NCBI RefSeq assembly: GCF_900103545.1
Contig: NZ_FNHH01000007.1
Location: 62,001-126,000 of the forward strand
Length of the DNA: 64,000 nt
Source of the DNA: Daejeonella rubra
GTDB lineage: Bacteria > Bacteroidota > Bacteroidia > Sphingobacteriales > Sphingobacteriaceae
Direction of reading: 5' to 3'
Shown here: positions 37,091 to 45,280 of the stretch, piece after piece
Layout: every line of letters starts with the position of its first letter
Numbering within the stretch: position 1 is the first letter of the stretch
Notes under the pieces: generated by a model
What the model was told of the DNA's origin: nothing
Database searches by the model: none
Seen by the model: the letters and a program-made list of their open reading frames with translations, nothing else
Translations under genes and position numbers: made by a program

Positions 37091-37308
37091 GTATTGCTTC
37101 TTTTTTGACTTTTTCCCAGAGTCAGGTACAATAATGCGCCTATTAACGGAGCAAAAAGAATGATTATTACCCAGATGATCTTATTAACAGGCTCACTGAA
37201 CTGTGATTTCGTTAAATCAATCAGGGAGTAGACCATTAATACTAAAGGAAAGAATAAAATTATCCACTCCGATATCCCAATGTTCATAAACAGTAATGTG
37301 TTCATCAT
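37087..37308 (-). CDS. PLDc_N-domain membrane microprotein (first of three)
   Basis: A 73-residue two-helix protein starting at the first of two near-adjacent ATGs. PVNKIIWVIIILFAPLIGAL then LYLTLGKSQ is the motif, with K in place of the usual R after the glycine. It is the promoter-proximal member of a three-gene set, 29 bases after the ABC exporter stop on the same strand. Confidence 0.82.
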   Translation of the reverse strand: MMNTLLFMNIGISEWIILFFPLVLMVYSLIDLTKSQFSEPVNKIIWVIIILFAPLIGALLYLTLGKSQKRSNT

Positions 37309-37337
37309 CTCTAATAAATTTACTTAAAAATTTATAT

Positions 37338-39086
37338 TTACAATGAATATTTCTCACCTATCTGCTGACGCCACATGGCATAATACAATCCTTTTTCAGC
37401 AAGAAGCTCTTCATGTTTGCCAGCTTCGATGATGTGGCCCTTTTCAAGAACGAAGATCTTATCGGCATGCATAATAGTTGAAAGGCGGTGTGCGATCAGG
37501 ATAGTAATATGATCACTGATCACTGAAACATCACGGATGGTCTCGGTGATCTCTTCCTCAGTTAAAGAATCAAGAGAGGATGTTGCTTCATCAAATACCA
37601 ATATGTTTGGATGTCGAAGTAATGCTCTGGCTATTGAGAGACGTTGTTTTTCTCCGCCGGACACTTTTACACCACCCTCACCTATGATCGTATCAAGGCC
37701 TTTATCTGCACGCGCAAGAAGATTCTGACAGGCAGCTTTTTGTAAAACGAGCATACAATCTTCATCGCTTGCATCAGGACGAACAAAGAGCAGGTTCTCA
37801 CGAATGCTTCCCGAAAACAGCTGGGTATCCTGGGTCACAAAACCAATTTTCTCACGTAGTTCATCCAGGTCGATACTGGTAGATGGAACCTCATTGTAAA
37901 GTACCTGTCCGCTACCCGGATGATATAGGCCTACAAGAAGTTTTACCAGAGTAGTTTTACCAGATCCGGAAGGCCCAACAAATGCGATAGTTTGCCCTTT
38001 TTCTGTTTCAAAAGAGATATTTTCAAGTGCATTTCGGTTTGAGGACTGATGTTTAAAGCTTACAGTATCAAATTTGAGGCTGTTTATTCGGCCTAAAACT
38101 GCCGGGTTAGCTGGTTTTTTCTCCTTAGGAGTACTTAATATTGCTTTGAAATTTTCCAGTGATACTTCAGTCTCCCGATAAATATTGATAATATTCCCAA
38201 GCTCCTGCAGAGGGCCGAAAATAAAGAAGGAGTAAATAAACAGAGAGAAAAACTCTCCTACACTGATCCTTCCGGCGAATATCAGGTAAAGCATCAGTAG
38301 CAGGATCATGTTACGAAGCAGGTTGACCAGAGTTCCCTGTATGAAACTGAGACTTCGTACATACTTTACTTTTTTAAGCTCAAGTTTTAATATTTTATCT
38401 GTCGTATTGTTGAGTCGTTTGATCTCCTGACTTGAGAGCCCAAGGCTCTTTACCAGCTCAATATTACGAAGTGATTCAGTTGTTGAACCTGCTAGCGCTG
38501 TGGTCTCACTCACAATGGCTTTCTGAACAACCTTGATCTTTTTACTAAGTACGGAGCTAATTACCCCAAGTACAGGTATAACAGATATATAAACTACTGC
38601 GATCGACCAGTGGATATTAATTGCATAAATAAATACAAAGGTCACACCAACCAATGAGGTGAATACAATATTGATGAGTGCAGTGATCAGTTTTTCACTA
38701 TCCGTTCTTACCTTTTGGAGAATACCTAAAGTTTCTCCGCTTCGCTGATCTTCAAATACTGAATAGGGCAATTCCAGCGAATGTGCCAGGCCGTCGGAAT
38801 AGATCTTTGCTCCCAGGCGTTGTGTGATCACATTGACATAGTAATCCTGGAAATTTTTCGCGATTCGCGAAACCATTGCTACACCCATTGCTGCCAGAAT
38901 TAATAAACCAGCACCCTTAAAAAACTCTTCGGTTGTATATTCCTGATAGCGGGTCACATAGGTATCTATGATCTTTCGAAAGATCCAGGGATCGAGAAGA
39001 GAAAAGATCTGATTTACTGCAGCAAGAAGAAGTGCCAGAAAGATCAGGCTTTTATAATTCTTTAAGTAGTCTATTAATAGTTTCAT
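37338..39086 (-). CDS. ABC exporter, fused membrane and ATPase domains
   Basis: A 582-residue half-transporter from the ATG at 39086 (an upstream ATG would add a 12-residue Phe-rich tail). Six helices precede the ATPase domain, which has GPSGSGKTTLVKLLVG, VSGGEKQRLSIARALL and ILVFDEATSSLD. It forms homodimers or pairs with another half. This is a second exporter, distinct from the MsbA-like one at 23439. It lies after the frr terminator and before the PLDc_N set. Substrate unknown. Confidence 0.9.
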   Translation of the reverse strand: MKLLIDYLKNYKSLIFLALLLAAVNQIFSLLDPWIFRKIIDTYVTRYQEYTTEEFFKGAGLLILAAMGVAMVSRIAKNFQDYYVNVITQRLGAKIYSDGLAHSLELPYSVFEDQRSGETLGILQKVRTDSEKLITALINIVFTSLVGVTFVFIYAINIHWSIAVVYISVIPVLGVISSVLSKKIKVVQKAIVSETTALAGSTTESLRNIELVKSLGLSSQEIKRLNNTTDKILKLELKKVKYVRSLSFIQGTLVNLLRNMILLLMLYLIFAGRISVGEFFSLFIYSFFIFGPLQELGNIINIYRETEVSLENFKAILSTPKEKKPANPAVLGRINSLKFDTVSFKHQSSNRNALENISFETEKGQTIAFVGPSGSGKTTLVKLLVGLYHPGSGQVLYNEVPSTSIDLDELREKIGFVTQDTQLFSGSIRENLLFVRPDASDEDCMLVLQKAACQNLLARADKGLDTIIGEGGVKVSGGEKQRLSIARALLRHPNILVFDEATSSLDSLTEEEITETIRDVSVISDHITILIAHRLSTIMHADKIFVLEKGHIIEAGKHEELLAEKGLYYAMWRQQIGEKYSL

Positions 39087-39104
39087 CTTTTTGATTTTTT
39101 CATT

Positions 39105-39146
39105 AAAAAAGAAAGGGAACAAGCTAAATTCCTATTCCCTTTCTAT
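39105..39146 (-). terminator. Terminator after frr
   Basis: On the minus strand AGAAAGGGAA pairs with TTCCCTTTCT around a 19-base loop and is followed by six T residues, about 20 bases past the frr stop. Confidence 0.7.
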
Positions 39147-39163
39147 TTATAAGTGTATCAAGA

Positions 39164-39727
39164 TCAGACAGTCATTACATCTTTTTCTTTGGCCTCCATC
39201 AGGCGGTCAATTCGAACGATGCAGCTATCTGTTAATTTTTGTACTTCACCTTCACCTGTTTTGATCTCATCATCAGAAACTCCTTCAGATTTAGAGCGTT
39301 TGATCTTTTCATTCGCATCTTTACGGATATTCCTGACTGCAATACGTCCTTTTTCTGCTTCTTCTTTAACTTTTTTTACCAGGTCTTTACGACGTTCTTC
39401 AGTAAGAGGCGGAACATTTAAACGGATCACTATACCATCGTTCTGTGGGTTGAGGCCGATATTTGCTTCCATAATTGCTCTTTCAATAGGAATCAGCATT
39501 GTTTTTTCCCAGGGCTGTACCACAAGAGTACGGGCATCGGGTGTATTTACAGTTCCAATCTGATTCAGGGCAGTTGGGGTACCATAATAATCCACATAGA
39601 TACCATCAAGCATTGTTGGCATTGCTTTTCCGGCACGGATCTTTACCAGTTCATTATCACAAAACTCAATGGCTTTTTCCATATGAGCTTTCGCATCATC
39701 CAGTTGTTTCTTTATTAGCTCGTTCAT
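39164..39727 (-). CDS. frr: Ribosome recycling factor
   Basis: RRF works with EF-G to split the post-termination ribosome. The 187-residue length is normal. The sequence shows KIRAGKAMPTMLDGIYVDYYG, PLTEERRKDLVKKVKEEAEK and VRNIRKDANEKIKRSKSE, all family hallmarks. It is the last gene after nagA and pyrH on the minus strand (79-base gap from pyrH), the pyrH-frr order being typical of bacteria. Confidence 0.97.
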   Translation of the reverse strand: MNELIKKQLDDAKAHMEKAIEFCDNELVKIRAGKAMPTMLDGIYVDYYGTPTALNQIGTVNTPDARTLVVQPWEKTMLIPIERAIMEANIGLNPQNDGIVIRLNVPPLTEERRKDLVKKVKEEAEKGRIAVRNIRKDANEKIKRSKSEGVSDDEIKTGEGEVQKLTDSCIVRIDRLMEAKEKDVMTV

Positions 39728-39806
39728 AATATATCTGTTCGATCTGTAAAATTAATTAAATTCCTGTTATTCTCAGGTATTTAAGCTTTACTCAGTCTTT
39801 GATTTC

Positions 39807-40514
39807 TTAGCCTTTCACTAATGTACCAATAGGTTCACCATCAACCAGACGCATTAAATTTCCTGGTTTATTCATATCAAAAACGATGATTGGCAGGTTA
39901 TTTTCCTGACAAAGGGTGAATGCGGTCATGTCCATAACATTCAGGTTCTTTTTATAAACCTCATCGAATGTTATTTCATCGTATCTGATAGCATCTGGTT
40001 CTTTCAATGGGTCAGCAGTGTAAATTCCATCTACACGTGTGCCCTTCATAACAACATCTGCATTGATCTCAACTGCTCTCAGAGAGGCTGCAGTATCAGT
40101 TGTGAAATATGGATTACCTGTACCTGCACCGAAGATCACGATCCTTCCTTTTTCAAGGTGGCGGACTGCCCGGCGGCGAATGAAGGGTTCACAGATCTGC
40201 TCCATTTTAATAGCTGTTAGAAGACGTGTTTTTACACCTGTTTTTTCAAGTGCATCCTGTAAAGCCATACTGTTAATTACTGTTGCAAGCATCCCCATAT
40301 AATCTGCCTGCACCCGATCCATACCTGCTTTTTCTGCACTTAATCCGCGGTAGATATTACCACCACCAATTACCAGAGCAATCTCTATTCCTTTAGCATG
40401 AACATCATGAATATCTTTGGCATACTGTGCAACACGGTCAATATCGATTCCGTATTGTTTTTCGCCCATTAATGCTTCACCACTTAATTTTAAAAGGATA
40501 CGTTTGAACTTCAT
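39807..40514 (-). CDS. pyrH: UMP kinase
   Basis: PyrH phosphorylates UMP to UDP, feeding all pyrimidine nucleotides and UDP-sugars. The 235-residue amino-acid-kinase fold shows RILLKLSGEALMG, IALVIGGGNIYRGL, GTGNPYFTTDTAASLRAVE and TRVDGIYTADPLKEP. Length and motifs are complete. It lies 31 bases after nagA and is cotranscribed with frr. Confidence 0.97.
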   Translation of the reverse strand: MKFKRILLKLSGEALMGEKQYGIDIDRVAQYAKDIHDVHAKGIEIALVIGGGNIYRGLSAEKAGMDRVQADYMGMLATVINSMALQDALEKTGVKTRLLTAIKMEQICEPFIRRRAVRHLEKGRIVIFGAGTGNPYFTTDTAASLRAVEINADVVMKGTRVDGIYTADPLKEPDAIRYDEITFDEVYKKNLNVMDMTAFTLCQENNLPIIVFDMNKPGNLMRLVDGEPIGTLVKG

Positions 40515-40545
40515 GAAGAGATTTTTTTAAAGTTATTAAATTATT

Positions 40546-41655
40546 TTAGTTCAGATTGCCTGAAATATAAGTGCTATGATGTTTGAGATTTTCATCGAAA
40601 ACAATGATGTCGGCTTTATAACCTGCTTTTAACAGTCCGCGAGCACTATCTTTCATTAGTCGTGCTGGGTAGGTAGAGCCCATTCTTAGGGCTTCATCCA
40701 ATGGAATGTTCACTTTTAACACGCAGTTTTCTACAGCTTTCAGCATGGTCAGGCAAGATCCGGATAATGTTCCATCGGGCATGGTATAGCGGTCTCCGGT
40801 AAATAAATGAGGATAAGCACCTTCCCGGCTCTCAGTAACAGCATCGGTGATCAGAAATAATCTTTCACCCAATTCACGTTTGGCCAGTTCGATCATAGGG
40901 AAACTTACATGAACTCCATCGGCTACGATACTGGTATATGGTTTCAGTTTAAAAATTGCCGGGATAAGTCCCGGTTCACGGTGATGAATTGGGGGCATTG
41001 CATTGTAAAGATGGGTAGCTGCCTGTACCGGATTATTTAAGAAGGTTAAAGCTTCTTCATAACTGGCATTACTATGTCCTGCCGATATAATGATATTATT
41101 GGAGTGGAGGTAATCAATTAATTCCTGATCCTGGAGCTCAGGTGCGATGGTCATCATTTTTAGTTCACCTTCTGCACGATCCACCCAGCTTTTGATCTCT
41201 GCAAGAGTTCCCTTTTTGATATATTTTTCAGGATGGGCACCTTTACGTTTTACGTTCAGGTAGGGGCCTTCCAGATGCAGGCCCAGAAAATTGCCTTTTG
41301 CTTTTTTGCGGTATGCTTTTGCTGCATCAATTGCTTTAAGTACCACTTCATCACTATTGGTTGCTGCTGTGGCGAAAAATCCGGTTGTGCCCTGAGCGAG
41401 AAGATCTTTTTCCATCTGTTCCAGACTATCCTCATCCGGCAATGCTCCGAATAATTTGCCTCCGCTGCCATAGATCTGCAGATCTATTAAGCCGGGAGCA
41501 ATGGATAATCCATGAAGGTCAGTGATTTTAAAATCTGCAGGTATTGCCGATTGGTCGGTGATCGAGAATATCAGTCCGTCCTGAATCAGGATTGCTTTGT
41601 TCTCTAATTTTTCTTCCCCGGTAAATATAGTGGCGTTTATCAGTGCAATATTCAT
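40546..41655 (-). CDS. nagA: N-acetylglucosamine-6-phosphate deacetylase
   Basis: NagA deacetylates GlcNAc-6-phosphate to glucosamine-6-phosphate, recycling amino sugars from the wall or from diet. The 369-residue amidohydrolase shows HLEGPYLNVKRKGAH, SAGHSNASYEEA, ATHLYNAMPP and ITDAVTESR. At the first metal position it has DLQIYG (Gln60, Tyr62) in place of the H-x-H of many members, as in single-metal NagA enzymes such as that of E. coli. Two 17-bp palindromic sites lie upstream. pyrH follows by 31 bases, an unusual partner. Confidence 0.95.
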   Translation of the reverse strand: MNIALINATIFTGEEKLENKAILIQDGLIFSITDQSAIPADFKITDLHGLSIAPGLIDLQIYGSGGKLFGALPDEDSLEQMEKDLLAQGTTGFFATAATNSDEVVLKAIDAAKAYRKKAKGNFLGLHLEGPYLNVKRKGAHPEKYIKKGTLAEIKSWVDRAEGELKMMTIAPELQDQELIDYLHSNNIIISAGHSNASYEEALTFLNNPVQAATHLYNAMPPIHHREPGLIPAIFKLKPYTSIVADGVHVSFPMIELAKRELGERLFLITDAVTESREGAYPHLFTGDRYTMPDGTLSGSCLTMLKAVENCVLKVNIPLDEALRMGSTYPARLMKDSARGLLKAGYKADIIVFDENLKHHSTYISGNLN

Positions 41656-41696
41656 CCGTTTATTTTTTTGTTTTTAATTATCAGATGGAGCCTTTT

Positions 41697-41745
41697 ATGG
41701 TTAAAATAATCATAACCTCGTATGTTTAATGGTTATTTTAATCAT
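41697..41745. promoter_or_regulatory. Pair of 17-bp operator-like palindromes upstream of nagA
   Basis: ATGGTTA-AAA-TAATCAT at 41697-41713 and ATGGTTA-TTT-TAATCAT at 41729-41745 are identical except for the central three bases. Each is a 7-3-7 palindrome with one mismatch. Their centres are 32 bp apart, three helical turns, so two dimers would sit on one face of the DNA. They lie 42-90 bp upstream of the nagA start codon. Confidence 0.7.
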
Positions 41746-41775
41746 GTCGGGTTTATGACGCAGGAATTTTCAGAC

Positions 41776-41808
41776 AAAAAAAATCCTCTCCGTTTTGGAG
41801 AGGATTTT
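41776..41808 (-). terminator. Intrinsic terminator after tsf
   Basis: On the minus strand AATCCTCTCC pairs with GGAGAGGATT and runs into eight T residues, a few bases past the tsf stop. It ends the rplM-rpsI-rpsB-tsf unit. Confidence 0.88.
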
Positions 41809-41813
41809 AAATA

Positions 41814-42653
41814 TTAAGCTCCTAACTGAACCCGCTTGAATGCGGTAACGGTGAGGCCTTTTTCTACATCATTTAAAAACTGTGCGACAGTTTTAGAAGA
41901 GTCTTTAACAAACTCCTGATTTAGTAAAGTAGAATCTTTATAGAATTTATTAAGCTTACCTGCTGCGATCTTTTCAACCATTTCTTCAGGCTTGCCTTCT
42001 GCACGGATCACATCTTTAGCAATTTCAAGTTCTCTTTCGATAGTTTTTGAATCAACATCTCCTTTATCGATAGCAACCGGGTTCATTGCAGCGATCTGCA
42101 TTGCAACATCTTTACCAACTTCATCAGCACTAGCAGGATTAGAGTTTAATGCTACTAATACGCCTAAACGGTAATTTCCGTGGATATAAGCGATAACTTT
42201 TTCACCTGTTACAGACTCAAATTTAGAAACACCAACTTTCTCACCGATCTTTCCAATTTGTGAAATGATGGTATCAGCTAATTTTTCGCCATTAAGTTCA
42301 AGTTCAACCAGTTCTTCTAATGAAGCAGGATTTTTCTCAATTGCCAGATCAGCAATGCTATTTGCAAATGCAACGAAGTCAGCGTTTTTTGCAACGAAGT
42401 CGGTTTCGCAATTGAATTCAATAACAACTCCACGTTTTCCGTCAGCGGTTGTTTTTGCGATAACTACTCCTTCATTTGATTCACGATCCTGACGGCTGGC
42501 AGCAACTTTTGCACCTTTCTTACGAAGGTTATCAATTGCAGCTTCAAAATCACCGTTTGCTTCGGTCAATGCTTTTTTGCAATCCATCATACCGGCTCCG
42601 GTTTGCTGGCGTAATTTATTTACATCTGCGGCAGTAATTTGTACTGTAGACAT
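41814..42653 (-). CDS. tsf: Elongation factor Ts
   Basis: EF-Ts exchanges GDP for GTP on EF-Tu. The 279-residue protein begins with the UBA-like segment VNKLRQQTGAGMMDCKKALTE, then shows VVIEFNCETDFVAKN and MQIAAMNP. A purine-rich AAAAGGA lies just upstream of the ATG. It follows rpsB by 144 bases containing hairpins and a repeat. Confidence 0.97.
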   Translation of the reverse strand: MSTVQITAADVNKLRQQTGAGMMDCKKALTEANGDFEAAIDNLRKKGAKVAASRQDRESNEGVVIAKTTADGKRGVVIEFNCETDFVAKNADFVAFANSIADLAIEKNPASLEELVELELNGEKLADTIISQIGKIGEKVGVSKFESVTGEKVIAYIHGNYRLGVLVALNSNPASADEVGKDVAMQIAAMNPVAIDKGDVDSKTIERELEIAKDVIRAEGKPEEMVEKIAAGKLNKFYKDSTLLNQEFVKDSSKTVAQFLNDVEKGLTVTAFKRVQLGA

Positions 42654-42677
42654 GTTATTTTCCTTTTAATCCTTTGA

Positions 42678-42698
42678 ATCCCCGCCTTGGGCGGGGAT
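42678..42698. promoter_or_regulatory. GC-rich hairpin in the tsf leader
   Basis: ATCCCCGCC (42678-42686) pairs perfectly with GGCGGGGAT (42690-42698) around a 3-base loop, about 25 bases before the tsf ATG. It has no T-tract, so it is not a normal terminator; an RNA processing or translational control element is possible. Confidence 0.55.
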
Positions 42699-42727
42699 CT
42701 AAGGAAATATTATTAAAATTAATTTGA

Positions 42728-42797
42728 TTGTCGTTGCGGATAGAATCCGTTTGTGATTGAGGATTTTCTCCCTTGTCGTTGCGGATTAATTCCGCAA
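42728..42797. repeat. 14-bp direct repeat with small dyads between rpsB and tsf
   Basis: TTGTCGTTGCGGAT occurs at 42728-42741 and 42773-42786. Each copy flows into a small dyad (CGGAT-AGA-ATCCG in one, GCGGA-TTAAT-TCCGC in the other). It resembles a short palindromic repeat family scattered between genes, but only two copies are seen in this window. Confidence 0.6.
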
Positions 42798-43655
42798 TTA
42801 TTCTTCGCTTTTAGCTTCTGGTTCAGCTTCTACTGCAACACCTTCAGGTCCAGTAGCCTTACGGGTACGTTTTCCAGGAGTAGCTGCTTCGTCTTTTGCT
42901 TCGCCTTCAGTATCTGCTTTTGCTTTTGCAACTGCAGCTTCTTTATCAGCTTCTTCTTCTTTCTCGCGCTTGCGCTCATCTAATCCTTCGTGGATAGCTT
43001 TCATGATTACATCTGTGATCAATGTGATTGATTTAGTTGCATCATCGTTCGCCGGGATAGGGAAGTCGATATTTGACGGATCAGAGTTAGTATCTACCAT
43101 TGCAAAGGTTGGGATGTTTAATTTCATCGCCTCAGCAACTGAGATATGTTCTTTCTTTACGTCAATAATAAATAAGGCTGCAGGTAAACGGTTCAGATCA
43201 GCGATACCTCCAAGAAGGGCCTCTAATTTGATACGCTCACGCTGAATCATTAATTTTTCTTTCTTTGATAATACGTCAAAAGTTCCGTCTTTAGTCATCT
43301 TGTCGATGTTTGACATCTTTTTGATCGACTTACGTACAGTAGCAAAGTTAGTTAACATACCACCTAACCAACGCTCGGTTACATATGGCATATTTACAGA
43401 ACGAGCTTGCTCAGCAACAATATCTTTCGCTTGTTTCTTTGTAGAAACAAATAAGATCTTGCGTCCTGATTTTACGATCTGTTTGATCGCAGCAGCAGCT
43501 TCTTCTAATTTTGTTAAAGTTTTATTTAAGTCTATAATGTGGATGCCATTACGCTCCATGAAAATGTACGGTGCCATTTTCGGATCCCATTTGCGGGTAA
43601 GGTGACCAAAATGTACACCTGCATCCAATAAATCCTGATATGTTGTTCTTGCCAT
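42798..43655 (-). CDS. rpsB: 30S ribosomal protein S2
   Basis: S2 is placed on the solvent side of the 30S subunit. DLLDAGVHFGHLTRKWDPKM, YIFMERNGIHIIDLNKTL and VDTNSDPSNIDFPIPANDDA are the family motifs. At 285 residues it is longer than usual (about 230-250) because of a Lys/Glu/Ala-rich C-terminal tail from about residue 225. It belongs to the rplM-rpsI-rpsB-tsf unit. Confidence 0.97.
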   Translation of the reverse strand: MARTTYQDLLDAGVHFGHLTRKWDPKMAPYIFMERNGIHIIDLNKTLTKLEEAAAAIKQIVKSGRKILFVSTKKQAKDIVAEQARSVNMPYVTERWLGGMLTNFATVRKSIKKMSNIDKMTKDGTFDVLSKKEKLMIQRERIKLEALLGGIADLNRLPAALFIIDVKKEHISVAEAMKLNIPTFAMVDTNSDPSNIDFPIPANDDATKSITLITDVIMKAIHEGLDERKREKEEEADKEAAVAKAKADTEGEAKDEAATPGKRTRKATGPEGVAVEAEPEAKSEE

Positions 43656-43673
43656 TGTCTGATCCTCCTGAGA

Positions 43674-44060
43674 TTAACGTTTACTAAATTGAAATTTCTT
43701 ACGGGCTTTCTTACGACCTGGTTTCTTACGCTCAACCATACGGTCATCGCGGGTCATAATACCTTTAGCTCTCAATGCAGGTTTTTTCTCTGGATCCAGC
43801 TCTACAATAGCCTTGGCAATTGCTAAACGAACGGCTTCTGCCTGTCCTTTAACACCACCGCCGGCAACGTTTACAATCACATCGAATTTTCCTGTTGATT
43901 CAGAAACTTCGGTTGACTGCATTACGATATATTGTAATGGCAATGTTGGAAAATATTCCTTGTAATCTTTACCGTTTACGGTAACCTTGCCGCTTCCATC
44001 TGTTAGATAAATGCGTGCAACTGCTGTTTTTCTTCTTCCTGAAGTGTTTGTAGTTGACAT
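43674..44060 (-). CDS. rpsI: 30S ribosomal protein S9
   Basis: S9 reaches the P-site tRNA with its basic C-terminal tail. The 128-residue protein shows GRRKTAVARIYLTDGSG, GGVKGQAEAVRLAIAKAI and the ending RKKARKKFQFSKR, in which the final lysine-arginine is the tRNA contact. It follows rplM by 9 bases and precedes rpsB by 18. Confidence 0.98.
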   Translation of the reverse strand: MSTTNTSGRRKTAVARIYLTDGSGKVTVNGKDYKEYFPTLPLQYIVMQSTEVSESTGKFDVIVNVAGGGVKGQAEAVRLAIAKAIVELDPEKKPALRAKGIMTRDDRMVERKKPGRKKARKKFQFSKR

Positions 44061-44069
44061 TTCTCTTAA

Positions 44070-44513
44070 TTACGGTTTAATGGTTTGAGGATTTTGTGCT
44101 GCATGCGGATGTTCAGTTCCTGCATAAACGAACAGGTTCTTGTACAATGCACGGCCCAAACTGTTTTTTGGTAACATTCCACGTACAGCCTTCTCTACCA
44201 CGCGGGTAGGATGCTTTGCCATTAACTCTTTTGGAGAAATGAATTTCTGACCTCCAGGGTAACCTGTGTAAGAAACATATTGCTTGTTGGCAAATTTGTT
44301 CCCTGTCAGTTTTACTTTGTCTGCATTGATAACGATTACATTATCTCCGCAGTCTACGTGTGGGGTGAACGATGGCTTGTTTTTTCCTCTGATGATCATT
44401 GCGATCTTAGAAGACAAGCGCCCCAAAATCTCGCCCTGAGCGTCAACAACTACCCATTCTTTGGTGGCGGTCGCTTTGTTGGCAGAGACAGTTTTGTAAC
44501 TTAACGTATTCAC
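44070..44513 (-). CDS. rplM: 50S ribosomal protein L13
   Basis: L13 is an early-assembly protein of the 50S subunit. The 147-residue protein shows WVVVDAQGEILGRLSSKIA, DNVIVINADKVKLTGNK and VRGMLPKNSLGRALYKNLFV. It is the first gene of the ribosomal set and has a consensus promoter with a leader hairpin. Confidence 0.98.
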   Translation of the reverse strand: MNTLSYKTVSANKATATKEWVVVDAQGEILGRLSSKIAMIIRGKNKPSFTPHVDCGDNVIVINADKVKLTGNKFANKQYVSYTGYPGGQKFISPKELMAKHPTRVVEKAVRGMLPKNSLGRALYKNLFVYAGTEHPHAAQNPQTIKP

Positions 44514-44549
44514 TTGCTTGAATTTAAATTATGTATTATTTATTAATTG

Positions 44550-44597
44550 CCCTAAAAATAGGGACTGCAAAGATACGAGAATTTGATTAATTGGCAA
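44550..44597 (-). promoter_or_regulatory. rplM promoter and leader hairpin
   Basis: On the minus strand TTG (44595-44597), 19 bases, TATCTTTG (44568-44575) form a full-consensus promoter. The transcript would then contain a small CCCTA/TAGGG hairpin with an A/T-only loop (44550-44563). The hairpin could be a ribosomal-protein leader element, but it is too simple to say so firmly. Confidence 0.65.
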
Positions 44598-44737
44598 GGG
44601 GGAAATGGAAAAATTTTGATATTGAATTGAATACCGCTCTTTTATTATGAGTTGAGTTCAACACCATCTGTTAAGTGAAAATAAGTATTGGGAATAATGT
44701 GTTTAAGGTTGAAAGTCAAATGTTATGGATCTTTATA

Positions 44738-45208
44738 CTAAGATATAGGCTTAAACCCTTTGAATTCTGCAACAAAGGCTTCTGCTTCATCCGGACTGAT
44801 AAGTATCTTTTTGCTGTCCTTTTTTATAATTAATATAGGTTTATCCCTGCGGGTTACATACCAGGTCATATTGCCTAATTGAGTATTGGCGAATTTTCCG
44901 AACCAGCCGAAAAGTCCCCCAACTCCAAATGTTCGTATTGAGCCCGAAATCGCACTTTTGTCTATCAATTTCAGGCTTTCAATATCAGACCTGTTAATAT
45001 GAACACTTTTGAGCAGCCTGCGTATGATCAGCTCATCTTCAGTGATCTCATAGCTTAAGGGTTTCAGAAGCAGGCATATTAAATAGGTAAGCAGTAAAAT
45101 AATGGCAAGCGGCAGGATAAAATTAAACACGATCAGGGCGCCAAAAAGAAGGGTTACTATGTTGGTTATAATGACTGCAGTTTTGTCAAGAGAGGCTTTG
45201 TAAATCAT
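44738..45208 (-). CDS. Membrane protein with PH-like domain
   Basis: A 156-residue protein. Two close membrane helices (about 12-30 and 32-50) precede a soluble part with YEITEDELIIRRLLKSVHIN, a bacterial PH-like start (compare PF10882). It continues with NMTWYVTRRDKPILIIKKDS and ISPDEAEAFVAEFKG. Such proteins are of unknown role. It follows the polysaccharide deacetylase gene by 72 bases on the same strand. Confidence 0.7.
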   Translation of the reverse strand: MIYKASLDKTAVIITNIVTLLFGALIVFNFILPLAIILLLTYLICLLLKPLSYEITEDELIIRRLLKSVHINRSDIESLKLIDKSAISGSIRTFGVGGLFGWFGKFANTQLGNMTWYVTRRDKPILIIKKDSKKILISPDEAEAFVAEFKGFKPIS

Positions 45209-45280
45209 AGGACCAGATTATTTTTGATAATATTTTGTATCATAAGGTATAAAATATTAACCTGTTTCTGATGCTCTTTA

